Assembly: GCA_024638385.1 (NCBI GenBank)
Contig: JAHEKJ010000033.1
Location: 1-32,527 of the forward strand
Direction of reading: 5' to 3'
Source of the DNA: Gammaproteobacteria bacterium
GTDB taxonomy: Bacteria; Pseudomonadota; Gammaproteobacteria; GCA-001735895
Length of the DNA stretch: 32,527 nt
The position numbers and the translations under genes are program-made. Under the pieces are notes generated by a model. The model searched no databases and had not been told where the DNA came from. It saw only the letters and a program-made list of their open reading frames with translations. Positions 23,762 through 31,820 of this stretch are shown piece after piece. How positions within the stretch are numbered: position 1 is the first letter of the stretch; each line of letters opens with the position of its first letter.

Positions 23762-25105
23762 ATGCCAGACACCAAACGTAACCAGGCGGACGCGCGCGGC
23801 GTGCCCGTGTCGGCCTGCCAGGACGAATCGCTCGACGACTACGAGGTTGCGCTGAGACAAATGCAGAGCTACTTCGGCGACCCGACCGAGACCCTCGCCA
23901 AGACACTCGAGCGCGACCCCGAGTTCGTCATGGGGCACGTGTTCAACGCCAGCGCGATGCTGATGATGTCCGAGCGCCAGTACCTGCCCATGGTGCGCGA
24001 CAGCCTCGGCGCCGCCGAGGCGCTCGCCGACAAGGCCAATGACCGCGAAAAGGGCATGATCGCGGCCGTGCGGCTTTACGCCGAGGGCCGCTGGGACGAG
24101 GCCTGCGTGGCCTGGGACCGCGTGCTTGCCGACTACCCCCGCGACGCGCTTGCGATCCAGTGCGCGCACCTGACCGATTTCTATCTCGGCGACGCGCTCA
24201 ATTTGCGCGATCGCGTTGGCCGCGTGATCGGCCGCTGGGACGAGTCGGTGCCGGGCTATTCTTACATCCTCGGTATGCAAGCCTTCGGTTTCGAGGAATG
24301 CAATCAGTACGCCGAGGCCGAGGATGCCGGCCGCGCAGCGCTCGCCATCGAGCCGCGCGACCCGTGGAGCGTGCACGCGGTCACCCACGTGCTCGAAATG
24401 CAGAACCGCTACCATGAAGGGCAGAAATTCATGCGCGATCGCGTCGACGATTGGTCGCCGGACAACGGTTTTGCTTTCCACAACTGGTGGCACCTCGCGC
24501 TGTTCCACGTCGAGCAGGAAGATTTCGCCGGCGCGCTCGAGCTCTACGACAACGAAATCTGGGTCGACGATTCCGACGTGTCGCTGCAGATGCTCGACGC
24601 GACCGCGCTGTTGTGGCGGTTGCACCTGCAGGGCGTCGACGTCGCCGATCGCTGGAAGGCGATCGCCGAGCTGTGGGATCGCAAGACGCCGCTCGAGAAC
24701 GGTTACTACGCGTTCAACGATTTCCACGCGATCATCGCGCTGCTCGGCGCCGGCCAAGTCGCGGAGGCGCGCGAGGTCTTCGCCGACCTCGAGCGCGCCG
24801 GGCGCGAGAACCCGGCGCTGACGCGGATGATGGCGCGCGACGTCGGCGTGCCGGCGAGCGCGGCGGTAATCGCGTTCGCCGAGGAAAGCTACGGCGACGC
24901 GGTTGATTACCTGCTGCCGCTCCGCAGTGTCGCGCCGCGCTTCGGCGGCAGCCACGCGCAGCGCGACATCCTGACCCAGACGCTTATCGAGGCCGCGATC
25001 CGCGACGGTCAGGCGGGGCTTGCGACCAACCTCGTCGGCGAACGCCTCGTGCACAAGCCCGAAAGCCCGATCCTGCGCCGCTTCGCGTCCCGCATCCCGG
25101 CGTAA
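23762..25105 (+). CDS. TTC38-like tetratricopeptide repeat protein
   Basis: I use ATG 23762 (447 residues), 5 bases after GGAGG; an ATG at 23747 lies upstream of that ribosome site. The protein is helical throughout with TPR-like units: LAKTLERDPEFVMGHVFNASAML, VWACAWDRVLADYPRDALAIQ-like and AEDAGRAALAIEPRDPWSVHAVTHVLEMQNR. It matches the TTC38 family in the conserved WSVHAVTHVLEM and FHNWWHLALFHVEQ. The family is widespread from bacteria to mammals with no settled biochemical role. It lies between tetR (divergent) and pcaD (same strand, 158 bp downstream after a hairpin). Confidence 0.82.
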   Translation: MPDTKRNQADARGVPVSACQDESLDDYEVALRQMQSYFGDPTETLAKTLERDPEFVMGHVFNASAMLMMSERQYLPMVRDSLGAAEALADKANDREKGMIAAVRLYAEGRWDEACVAWDRVLADYPRDALAIQCAHLTDFYLGDALNLRDRVGRVIGRWDESVPGYSYILGMQAFGFEECNQYAEAEDAGRAALAIEPRDPWSVHAVTHVLEMQNRYHEGQKFMRDRVDDWSPDNGFAFHNWWHLALFHVEQEDFAGALELYDNEIWVDDSDVSLQMLDATALLWRLHLQGVDVADRWKAIAELWDRKTPLENGYYAFNDFHAIIALLGAGQVAEAREVFADLERAGRENPALTRMMARDVGVPASAAVIAFAEESYGDAVDYLLPLRSVAPRFGGSHAQRDILTQTLIEAAIRDGQAGLATNLVGERLVHKPESPILRRFASRIPA

Positions 25106-25153
25106 GCCACTCCTCGAACGGACTGCTTCACGGAACACGGACGAACCGATGCA

Positions 25154-25175
25154 GACGGCCGCCCTGGCGGCCGTC
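25154..25175 (+). terminator. GC-rich hairpin, probable terminator after the TTC38-like gene
   Basis: GACGGCCGCC (25154-25163) and GGCGGCCGTC (25166-25175) form a perfect 10-bp stem with a 2-bp loop in the simplest pairing, followed by GCTTT. The T-run is short, so termination may be partial. It separates the TTC38-like gene from the pca operon. Confidence 0.55.
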
Positions 25176-25263
25176 GCTTTGCGTGGCGGCGGTAAATCTC
25201 CGGTTGCGGCCCCGTCCTCGCTGGCCGAAAATGGACGCATCGGCAACCGCGACGGAAAAGCGC

Positions 25264-26058
25264 ATGGACATGATCGAACTCGGCGACGTGACGTTGCATT
25301 ACCGGCTCGACGGCGACCCCGACGGCGCGCCGGTCGTGTTCGCCAACTCGCTCGGCACCGATTTTCGGCTGTGGGACAAGATTATTCCGCGGCTGCCGAA
25401 AGGCCTGCGCATCTTGCGTTACGACAAGCGCGGCCACGGCCTGTCGAGCTGCCCGACGGGCGATTACGCGATGGACGACCTCGTCGACGATGCCGCAATG
25501 CTCATGCAGGCGCTCGACATCCGCGACTGCCTGTTCGTCGGGTTGTCGATTGGCGGCATCATCGCGCAGGGGCTCGCCGCGCGCTATCCCGAACTCGTGC
25601 GCGCGATGGTGATCTCGAATACCGCGGCCAGGATCGGCACCGTCGAAATGTGGCAGGAGCGCATCGCGGTGCTGCGCAAGGACGGCATCGAGGCGATCGC
25701 CGACAACATCATGGAGCGCTGGTTCGCGAACAAATTCCACGCCGAAAGCCCGACCGAGTTGCGCGGCTGGCGCAACATGTTGACGCGCACGCCGCTCGAC
25801 GGCTACATCGGTTGCAGCGCGGCGATCGCGGCGACCGACTTCACCGACAGCACGGCCACGCTGACGCTGCCGACGCTTGCGATCGCCGGCACCGAGGACG
25901 GTTCGACCCCGCCCGAGGTCGTGCGCGCGACCGCCGACCTGATCGGCGGCGCGCGCTACGCGCAAGTCGAAGACGCCGGCCACGTGCCTTGCATCGAGCA
26001 GGCGGCGGAATACGCGCGCCTGCTCAACGAGTTCATCGCCGAGATCGGCCATGCCTGA
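25264..26058 (+). CDS. pcaD: 3-oxoadipate enol-lactonase
   Basis: I use ATG 25264 (264 residues), giving the usual PcaD length of about 260; the reading frame is open from 25183 but the extra residues are low-complexity. The alpha/beta-hydrolase fold is complete: the oxyanion-side FANSLGTDFRLW, RYDKRGHGLS, nucleophile S95 in GLSIGG, acid D212 in GTEDGSTPP and H240 in DAGHVPCIE. It hydrolyses 3-oxoadipate enol-lactone to 3-oxoadipate. It is the first gene of the pcaDCHGB run and its stop overlaps the start of pcaC by 8 bases. Confidence 0.9.
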   Translation: MDMIELGDVTLHYRLDGDPDGAPVVFANSLGTDFRLWDKIIPRLPKGLRILRYDKRGHGLSSCPTGDYAMDDLVDDAAMLMQALDIRDCLFVGLSIGGIIAQGLAARYPELVRAMVISNTAARIGTVEMWQERIAVLRKDGIEAIADNIMERWFANKFHAESPTELRGWRNMLTRTPLDGYIGCSAAIAATDFTDSTATLTLPTLAIAGTEDGSTPPEVVRATADLIGGARYAQVEDAGHVPCIEQAAEYARLLNEFIAEIGHA

Positions 26059-26431
26059 CCGCTACGCCGACGGCATGAAAATTCGTCGGCGGGTGCTCGG
26101 CGACGCCCACGTCGACGCCGCCGAGGCCAACAAGAGTGCGTTCGACGAGGCCTTTCAAACCCTGATCACCGAGGGCGCCTGGGGCAGCGTCTGGGCGCGC
26201 GATACGATTTCCTTGCGCGAGCGCTCGATGCTCACCATCGCGCTGCTCGCCGCCTGCGGCAACTTCGACGAGATCGCGATGCACGTGCGCGCGACCGCCA
26301 ACACCGGCGCTTCCCCCGACGACGTGATCGAGACTCTGCTGCATGTCGCGGTCTACGCTGGCGTGCCGCGCGCCAATCACGCGATCAGGATCGCACGCGA
26401 AACCTACCGCGAGATGGGGATCGAGCCGTGA
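26051..26431 (+). CDS. pcaC: 4-carboxymuconolactone decarboxylase
   Basis: The 126-residue protein is a single carboxymuconolactone-decarboxylase domain, the typical PcaC length. The start MPDRYADGMKIRRRVLGDAHVD and the centre LREHRSM-like LRERSMLTIALLAACGNFDEIAMHVRA, with H78, match the family. It converts 4-carboxymuconolactone to 3-oxoadipate enol-lactone. In some bacteria PcaC is fused to PcaD (PcaL); here the two are separate and overlap by 8 bases in the order D-C. It overlaps pcaH by 4 bases (ATGA type). Confidence 0.93.
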   Translation: MPDRYADGMKIRRRVLGDAHVDAAEANKSAFDEAFQTLITEGAWGSVWARDTISLRERSMLTIALLAACGNFDEIAMHVRATANTGASPDDVIETLLHVAVYAGVPRANHAIRIARETYREMGIEP

Positions 26432-27156
26432 GCGACGGCGGCCGATATATCCCGCGCGATCGCGCCTGGCACCCGCCGGCGCTCGCGCCCGACTACCGGT
26501 CGAGCCGCCTGCGCGCGCCGCAGCACCAACCGATTGCGTTCCCGACGACGCTGTCCGAAGAAACCGGCCCGATGTTCGGCCAGGCCGCGCTCGGCGCGAA
26601 CGATCACGACCTGATTCACAACTTCGCCAAACCCGGCGAGAGCGCGCTCGGCCCGCGCATCCTCGTCCACGGCCAGGTGCGCGACCAGTCCGGCCGCGGC
26701 GTGCCCGGCGCGCTGGTCGAGGCCTGGCAGGCCAACGCCGGCGGCCGCTACCGCCACGTCAACGAGAGTTATCTCGCGCCGCTCGACCCGAACTTCGGCG
26801 GCTGCGGCCGTTGCCTGACCAATAACAAGGGTTTTTATTACTTCATTACCATCCATCCGGCACCTTACCCGTGGCCGAACGGGCCGAATTCGTGGCGCCC
26901 GGCGCATATCCACTTTTCGCTGTTCGGCCCGGCCTTCGCGCAGCGCCTGGTCACGCAGATGTACTTCGACGGCGACCCGCTGATTCCGCTGTGCCCGATC
27001 GTCAATTCGATCCCGAGCCGGGAAGCCGTCGAGACGCTGATCGCGCACCTCGACCTGGACACGAGCCTGCCGATGGACATGCTCGCGTGGCGCTTCGACA
27101 TCACGCTGCGCGGCCGCGAGCAGACGCATTTCGAGAACCGGCCGGAGGGGCTTTGA
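26428..27156 (+). CDS. pcaH: Protocatechuate 3,4-dioxygenase, beta subunit
   Basis: The 242-residue chain carries the four Fe(III) ligands at the same positions as the Pseudomonas enzyme: Y108 (GGRYRH), Y147 (HPAPYPWPN), H160 and H162 (WRPAHIHF). The N-terminal PPALAPDYRSSRLRAP is the arm that wraps the alpha subunit. With PcaG it opens protocatechuate between the two hydroxyls to give 3-carboxy-cis,cis-muconate using O2. The start overlaps pcaC and the stop overlaps the pcaG start by one base (TGATG), so translation is probably coupled. Confidence 0.95.
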   Translation: MSDGGRYIPRDRAWHPPALAPDYRSSRLRAPQHQPIAFPTTLSEETGPMFGQAALGANDHDLIHNFAKPGESALGPRILVHGQVRDQSGRGVPGALVEAWQANAGGRYRHVNESYLAPLDPNFGGCGRCLTNNKGFYYFITIHPAPYPWPNGPNSWRPAHIHFSLFGPAFAQRLVTQMYFDGDPLIPLCPIVNSIPSREAVETLIAHLDLDTSLPMDMLAWRFDITLRGREQTHFENRPEGL

Positions 27157-27767
27157 TGAGCGACGAGCGCAAGGTCCTGCCCGAAACCCCGTCGCAGACC
27201 GCCGGGCCGTACGTGCACATCGGGCTTACGCCGAACTTCGCCGGTATCGGCGGCGTTTACCCGTTCGACGCGGGCAGCAAACTCGTCAACAAGGGCACCC
27301 ATGGCGAGCGCACGCGGATCTACGGTACGGTCTACGACGGCGAAGGCGAGCCGGTGAAGGACGCCGTGCTCGAAATCTGGCAGGCCGACGCGAAGGGCGT
27401 TTACTGGTCGCCGCAAGACAAGCGCAAGGGCGACCCGAACTTCAGCGGCTGGGGCCGCGTCGCCGTCGACCTCGACACCGGCGCGTGGTCCTTCGACACG
27501 ATCAAGCCGGGCCCGGTGCCGTTGACCGAAGATATCCTGCAGGCGCCGCACGTGACGCTGTGGATCGTTGCGCGCGGCATCAACGTCGGGTTGCAGACGC
27601 GGATCTACTTCGATACCGAGTCCCGGGCCAACGACAAGGATCCGCTGCTGCAGCGCGTGCCGGCCGAGCGCCGCGACACGCTGATCGCGGAAGTGCAGGG
27701 TGACGGCAGCTACCACATCGACATTCATCTGCAGGGCGAGCGCGAAACCGTGTTCTTCGATATCTGA
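27156..27767 (+). CDS. pcaG: Protocatechuate 3,4-dioxygenase, alpha subunit
   Basis: The start ATG at 27156 shares a base with the pcaH stop (203 residues). TPSQTAGPYVHIGL at residues 11-24 is the PcaG hallmark that forms part of the active-site entrance. The core RIYGTVYDGEGEPVKDAVLEIWQADAK-type sequence is that of intradiol dioxygenases, but the iron ligands are absent, as expected of the alpha subunit. The C-terminal ARGINVGLQTRIYF fits. It pairs with PcaH as an (alpha-beta)n complex in the cytoplasm. Confidence 0.95.
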   Translation: MSDERKVLPETPSQTAGPYVHIGLTPNFAGIGGVYPFDAGSKLVNKGTHGERTRIYGTVYDGEGEPVKDAVLEIWQADAKGVYWSPQDKRKGDPNFSGWGRVAVDLDTGAWSFDTIKPGPVPLTEDILQAPHVTLWIVARGINVGLQTRIYFDTESRANDKDPLLQRVPAERRDTLIAEVQGDGSYHIDIHLQGERETVFFDI

Positions 27768-27769
27768 AC

Positions 27770-29098
27770 ATGGCGATCTCGCCGTTCGAATCCGCTATCT
27801 ACCGCGAGCTGCTGCGCGACAACGAGATCGGCCAGCTGTTTACCGATACCGCCGAGATCGTCGCCTGGCAACACGCCGAGGGCGCGCTCGCGCGCGCGCA
27901 GGGCGAGCTCGGCATCATCCCCGAAAAAAGCGCCGCGGCGATCGCGAAGGCCTGCGGCAAGACCCGCATCGACCCGGCCAGCCTCGCCGACGGCAGCGGA
28001 CGCGACGGCATTCCGATCCCGGCACTGATCGCCGAGCTGCGCAAGGCGATCGGCAACGACGAGCACGCCGGCTACCTGCACTTCGGCGCGACCACGCAGG
28101 ACATTATGGACACCGGCCTCGTGCTGCGCCTGCGCGCGGTGTGCGCGATCGTCGAAGCGCGCTTGAAACTCGCGCTGAACGTGCTCGCCGACCTCGCCGA
28201 CGCGCACGCCGAGCTGCCGATGGCCGCGCGCACGCGCCGCCAGCCGGCGACGCCGACGAGCTTCGGCGCGGTTGCCGCGGCCTGGGGCAGGCCGTTGTTG
28301 GCTGCGCTCGAATCGCTCGAGCAATTGCGCCCCCGGTTATTGCGCGTGAGCCTCTACGGCGCGGCCGGCAACTCGGCCGCGCTCGGACCGAAGGCGAGCG
28401 AATTGCGCGCGGCGGTCGCCGCCGAATTGAAATTGGAGGCGGATGACGCCTGCTGGCACAGCGACCGCGCGGCGCTCGCCGAGTTCGCCGCGTGGTTGAC
28501 GCGAATCTGCGGCGCGCTCGCGAAGATCGCCGAGGATTGTCTGTTCATGGCGGTGCCCGAGGTAGGCGAAATAAAGCTCGGCGGAGGCGGCGGCTCGTCG
28601 ACGTTGCCGCACAAGCAAAACCCGGTGCAGGCCGAGACGATCCTCGGCCTTTTCGACCTCGCCGCCGCGCTCGACGCGGCGATGACCCGCGCGCTGCTGC
28701 ACCGCCAGCAGCGCGACGGCGCCGCGTGGCTGCTCGAGTGGCACGCGCTGCCGCAGATCTGTGCCGCGACCGGGCGGGCTATGCAGCTCGCGATCGCCCT
28801 GCTGACGCGAATCGAGGTTGACCCCGAGCGCATGCGCGCCAATCTCGAAGGCCGGCACGGCCTGGTCTACGCCGAGGCGATTGCGTTCTGCCTTGCGCAA
28901 GAAATGCCGCGTTCGGGTGCACAGGACCTTGTCAGGGAAATCTGCGGAAACGCCGTGTTGCAGGACCGGCATATCGTAGAGCTGGCTACCGAAAGATTTC
29001 CAGAAATCGACTGGCAAACGGTTGCCGACCCCGTAACACGGATCGGTGATGCGCCCGCGCAAGCGCGAGGCTTCGCGACCAATGTTCGTTCGCTTTGA
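27770..29098 (+). CDS. pcaB: 3-carboxy-cis,cis-muconate cycloisomerase
   Basis: The 442-residue protein belongs to the fumarase/aspartase superfamily and has the usual PcaB length (about 350-450). Conserved regions are in order: HFGATTQDIMDTG (catalytic region 1), RTRRQPATPTSFG (region 2) and the signature GSSTLPHKQNPVQAE (region 3), which differs slightly from the common GSSAMPHKRNP. It cyclises 3-carboxy-cis,cis-muconate to 4-carboxymuconolactone, the PcaC substrate. It starts 2 bp after pcaG and closes the operon in the order D-C-H-G-B. No terminator hairpin follows, and GC content falls sharply downstream. Confidence 0.93.
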   Translation: MAISPFESAIYRELLRDNEIGQLFTDTAEIVAWQHAEGALARAQGELGIIPEKSAAAIAKACGKTRIDPASLADGSGRDGIPIPALIAELRKAIGNDEHAGYLHFGATTQDIMDTGLVLRLRAVCAIVEARLKLALNVLADLADAHAELPMAARTRRQPATPTSFGAVAAAWGRPLLAALESLEQLRPRLLRVSLYGAAGNSAALGPKASELRAAVAAELKLEADDACWHSDRAALAEFAAWLTRICGALAKIAEDCLFMAVPEVGEIKLGGGGGSSTLPHKQNPVQAETILGLFDLAAALDAAMTRALLHRQQRDGAAWLLEWHALPQICAATGRAMQLAIALLTRIEVDPERMRANLEGRHGLVYAEAIAFCLAQEMPRSGAQDLVREICGNAVLQDRHIVELATERFPEIDWQTVADPVTRIGDAPAQARGFATNVRSL

Positions 29099-29126
29099 CC
29101 TGGCAGAGCCCTGATAGTAATTTTAA

Positions 29127-29788
29127 GGGGACAGAGTCGAGCCCACGCATCCGTCAGGAAGCGATAATAAATGAGTCAAAAGAAAACCACCTTTCCCATG
29201 CTGATGAATTGTCCTCGCTCTGGGGGAAGTACCGTTATCGACATGATATCGTGCAATACTAGTGACCTCCGCATTCCTCGTATCTACGTGATCAGTAACA
29301 CCCTACACGAGTAGCGAAGTTGCCCAGGCATATACCGACTGGATTTTGCTCGCGCCACTGGGTTCGGTAATTGCAGTCGTTTCGTCCGTTATCGTGTTAA
29401 AGCGCGAAGTTGAACTAGTGGAACTGGTCTAGGAAAGATACGACGACTGTAGCAAGGAGTTCCTGGAAATCGATCATGATCCAGGAAACCGAAAACCAAG
29501 ATTTCCACCGGCAGTAATATTGCTACTTGTTTTTGGACTCCTGATTTCTACAGGGAAAGCCATCTTGATCAAATACTTACGGCTTCCTCATCTTGCGAGT
29601 AGTGCCTTCTGACCTGGCGCCGCAGCCGTAAAACCAAGTCTTTGCCCGGTTTGTCTGCCGCTGAGCGCTGGCGCTACGTAGCTGATGAATCCGGGAAACC
29701 GAAATACACCGATTACGAACTTAATGGAGTTTCGGCAACAGACCGCGGTACTCTCGATCGGGAATATCGAATAACATGATCTGTCCCC
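29127..29788. other. Low-GC decayed segment bounded by inverted GGGGACAGA motifs
   Basis: The gap between pcaB and the hydrolase gene (29099-29847) has no intact gene. It is bounded by GGGGACAGA (29127-29135) and its exact inverted copy TCTGTCCCC (29780-29788). The enclosed DNA is clearly less GC-rich than the pca genes and contains coding remnants described in the next entry. The 9-bp ends resemble the motif at 21535 (GGGGACA...), hinting at related mobile elements. I see no direct target repeat or transposase. Confidence 0.5.
29171..29779 (+). pseudogene. Decayed gene for a small two-helix membrane protein
   Basis: Three open segments in two frames read as one broken protein. ATG 29171 gives MSQKKTTFPMLMNC..., 47 residues to a TAG near 29314. 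Another frame continues at about 29295-29612 with SSEVAQAYTDWILLAPLGS and a hydrophobic VIAVVSSVIVLK, stops at an in-frame TAG (29430-29432), then resumes with ERYDDCSKEFLEIDHD and a second hydrophobic VILLLVFGLLISTGKAIL. A third segment, in the first frame again, reads AERWRYVADESGKPKYTDY to TGA 29779. I do not recognise the family. Two frameshifts and one stop would explain the pattern; whether the last part belonged to the same gene is uncertain. Confidence 0.45.
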
Positions 29789-29847
29789 AGTAAGTACCGG
29801 GCAGTATTTGGGCCAACCATATCGAACATGATCAGGAGGGATATAGC

Positions 29848-30936
29848 ATGTACGTCGTGACGAACAGATTTCTCGACGAGGACGAGAGCGGGCTCGATGT
29901 CTTCTCAGACTTTCCGAATGAAAAGGGACCCAACGAGCTACGACTCGTCGAGGTAACCCGCTCGGGGCGAAAATACTCGGTCGATCTTCTCGATGAAGAC
30001 ATACCCGCGGCGCGCAAAAAGGCGTTGAAAGACAGGTACAGCCTGTCCGACAGCGACCTGAAGAACAAGTATCGCAGCCTCGATATAGCCGACGAAATGT
30101 TTACCCGTGCGGTCAAGGACAAGACCCACCTGCTGGTCTTCGTGCACGGCTACAACAACGATATGAAGGACGTAATCAGAACGGCCGAAAAGCTCGAGTC
30201 ACTGTACAAGCTGCAGGTCTTGCCGTTTTCCTGGCCGGCCAACGGCGGCGGGCCGGTGTCCGGCACGGCGGCCTATCTCAGCGACAAGCGGGATGCGCGC
30301 GTTTCGACCGGCGCCTTCGACCGGTTACTCGAAAAGCTGCACGAGTATCACGGGATCTTCACATTCCTGCAGCGCGATGAACTGTGGCGCAGGGCGGCAG
30401 ACAAGCATCCTGACAATCACGAGGCGGCGCGAGCGGAGTACTCGCGCATGCAGGACAGGGTTTGCAAGGTATCGCTCAACCTGCTGTGCCATTCGATGGG
30501 CAACTACTTGCTCAAGTACGCCACCAAGCCGTCCGGCGCGATGATGCGCAAGCTCGTGTTCGACAACGTCTGCATGGTCGGCGCCGATGCGAACAACAAG
30601 GGCCACAACAGCTGGGTCGAGGGCATGCAAACCCGGTCGGGTACCTACGTCGTCATCAACGAGAATGATTCGGCCCTGAAATGGTCCCGTCGTAAACCGG
30701 GCGAAGAACAGCTAGCGCGGCTGGGTCACTACCTGAAAGGTCTGAATGCTGATAACGCCAATTACCTGAACGTCACGCCGGCGGCACATGTCGGCGACGA
30801 TCATAGTTATTTCAAGGACGATCCGGTCGACAGGAATGCCAAGCTCAAGGCGATGTTCGCGCGGCTTTTCGAGGGCGGGCGTCCCGAGGAAAAGATGAAG
30901 TACCGCGCCGATATCAACGCTTACGAGCTGCGTTGA
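29848..30936 (+). CDS. Alpha/beta hydrolase, DUF900-like
   Basis: The 362-residue protein starts 7 bases after AGGAGGG, a strong ribosome site. Motifs of a serine hydrolase are visible: LLVFVHGYNND (residues 95-105) with the oxyanion region, LPFSWPANG, the nucleophile elbow LCHSMGNYLL with S216, an acidic D274 in INENDSALK, and H319 in VGDDHSYF. The HGYNND and SWPA wording is typical of DUF900 proteins. The first 90 residues are charged and unlike the core family. There is no signal peptide, so it is likely cytoplasmic. The substrate is unknown. It stands alone between repeat-like sequences, which suggests an acquired gene. Confidence 0.8.
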   Translation: MYVVTNRFLDEDESGLDVFSDFPNEKGPNELRLVEVTRSGRKYSVDLLDEDIPAARKKALKDRYSLSDSDLKNKYRSLDIADEMFTRAVKDKTHLLVFVHGYNNDMKDVIRTAEKLESLYKLQVLPFSWPANGGGPVSGTAAYLSDKRDARVSTGAFDRLLEKLHEYHGIFTFLQRDELWRRAADKHPDNHEAARAEYSRMQDRVCKVSLNLLCHSMGNYLLKYATKPSGAMMRKLVFDNVCMVGADANNKGHNSWVEGMQTRSGTYVVINENDSALKWSRRKPGEEQLARLGHYLKGLNADNANYLNVTPAAHVGDDHSYFKDDPVDRNAKLKAMFARLFEGGRPEEKMKYRADINAYELR

Positions 30937-30960
30937 AGAACCGTCAAGTACGGATCTCGA

Positions 30961-30993
30961 GGTCAGACCGGCTATAGGATGTAAGGTCTGACC
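30961..30993. repeat. Inverted repeat GGTCAGACC / GGTCTGACC
   Basis: Two perfect 9-bp arms (30961-30969 and 30985-30993) flank a 15-bp spacer containing GGATGTAA. It starts 25 bp after the hydrolase stop, so it may act as a transcript-end hairpin, though no T-run follows. The sequence resembles intergenic repeats with a GGGGTCAGACC core that recur in many GC-rich genomes; only one copy is in this window. Confidence 0.55.
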
Positions 30994-31038
30994 CCGTGAT
31001 CACTATAGGACGCCGTTATGTGAATACAGTGATTTCCG

Positions 31039-31674
31039 ATGCACGTTTTATTCGATCTGGACGACACTCTCACTGACCCCAAAGAGGGCTTCGTCAAGAG
31101 TGTGCGATTTGCTCTGTCAGAACTGGATATCGAGTTCGATCCCGATATCGATTTCGAGTCGTATATCGGACCCCCTCTTCACGACACGTTTGGTAAATTG
31201 TGCGGTGATGGCCAGTTAACAGAAGCCGCCGTTTCACTTTATCGTAAGCGCTATTCGGAAACAGGCTTGTTTGAAAACAAAGTATTTGAAGGTATCAGGG
31301 AGTGCCTGGACAAGATTGTAGGTGCAGCAGAATCCATACATGTTGCCACCTCCAAACCCACGGTGTTTTCAGAACGTATCGTCGAACACTTTGGACTGGA
31401 TAAATATTTTGACGTTGTGTTCGGCAGCAACCTCGATGGGTCCCTAAGTGACAAGACTGAATTGTTAGAGCATGTCTTGGAGAACCAGGGTATCGCACCC
31501 AAAGATGCAGTAATGATTGGCGATCGGCGCTACGACATGATTGGAGCAAAAAACCATGGAATCGGAGCTTTGGGTGTGTTGTGGGGCTATGGATCAAGAG
31601 AGGAACTGGAGGGTTCGGGCGCAGACAGTATTTGTGCTCACCCCATGGAGATCTACGATCGAATATTCACATAG
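31039..31674 (+). CDS. HAD-family hydrolase, phosphoglycolate-phosphatase-like
   Basis: The 211-residue protein has all four HAD motifs: DLDDTLTD (nucleophile D6, acid D8), VATSKPT with T104/S105 and K106, K139 in SDKTELL, and IGDRRYDMIGAKNHG with D162 and D166. A helical cap lies between motifs I and II (about residues 15-85), as in the Gph/PGMB group, so it removes phosphate from a small phosphorylated metabolite. Its codon use is much less GC-rich than the surrounding genes, a sign of horizontal transfer. No good ribosome site precedes ATG 31039. The next 146 bp hold no gene that I can see. Confidence 0.88.
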   Translation: MHVLFDLDDTLTDPKEGFVKSVRFALSELDIEFDPDIDFESYIGPPLHDTFGKLCGDGQLTEAAVSLYRKRYSETGLFENKVFEGIRECLDKIVGAAESIHVATSKPTVFSERIVEHFGLDKYFDVVFGSNLDGSLSDKTELLEHVLENQGIAPKDAVMIGDRRYDMIGAKNHGIGALGVLWGYGSREELEGSGADSICAHPMEIYDRIFT

Positions 31675-31820
31675 AAAGGCGCTGCAGCCGGACGTCCCAA
31701 AGTTAGCTTCGCTCACTTCGGGCCGCCGCTCGAATGGGGGCCAAGTCATACAACTCACTTCGCTGTTTTAAATAGGACGAGGATCCAGAGCCTGGCGGTG
31801 ATAAATCGTCATCGATCCCT

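Noticed and set aside
29292..29612. An intact short gene using TAG as a sense codon
   Set aside because: There is no start codon or ribosome site in this frame, and a frameshift from the ATG at 29171 explains the upstream part, so a decayed gene is simpler.
31679..31800. Possible integron attC-like site after the HAD gene (GTTAGC-containing stretch)
   Set aside because: The GTTRRRY core is imperfect and I found no matching RYYYAAC partner or cassette structure, so there is not enough support.
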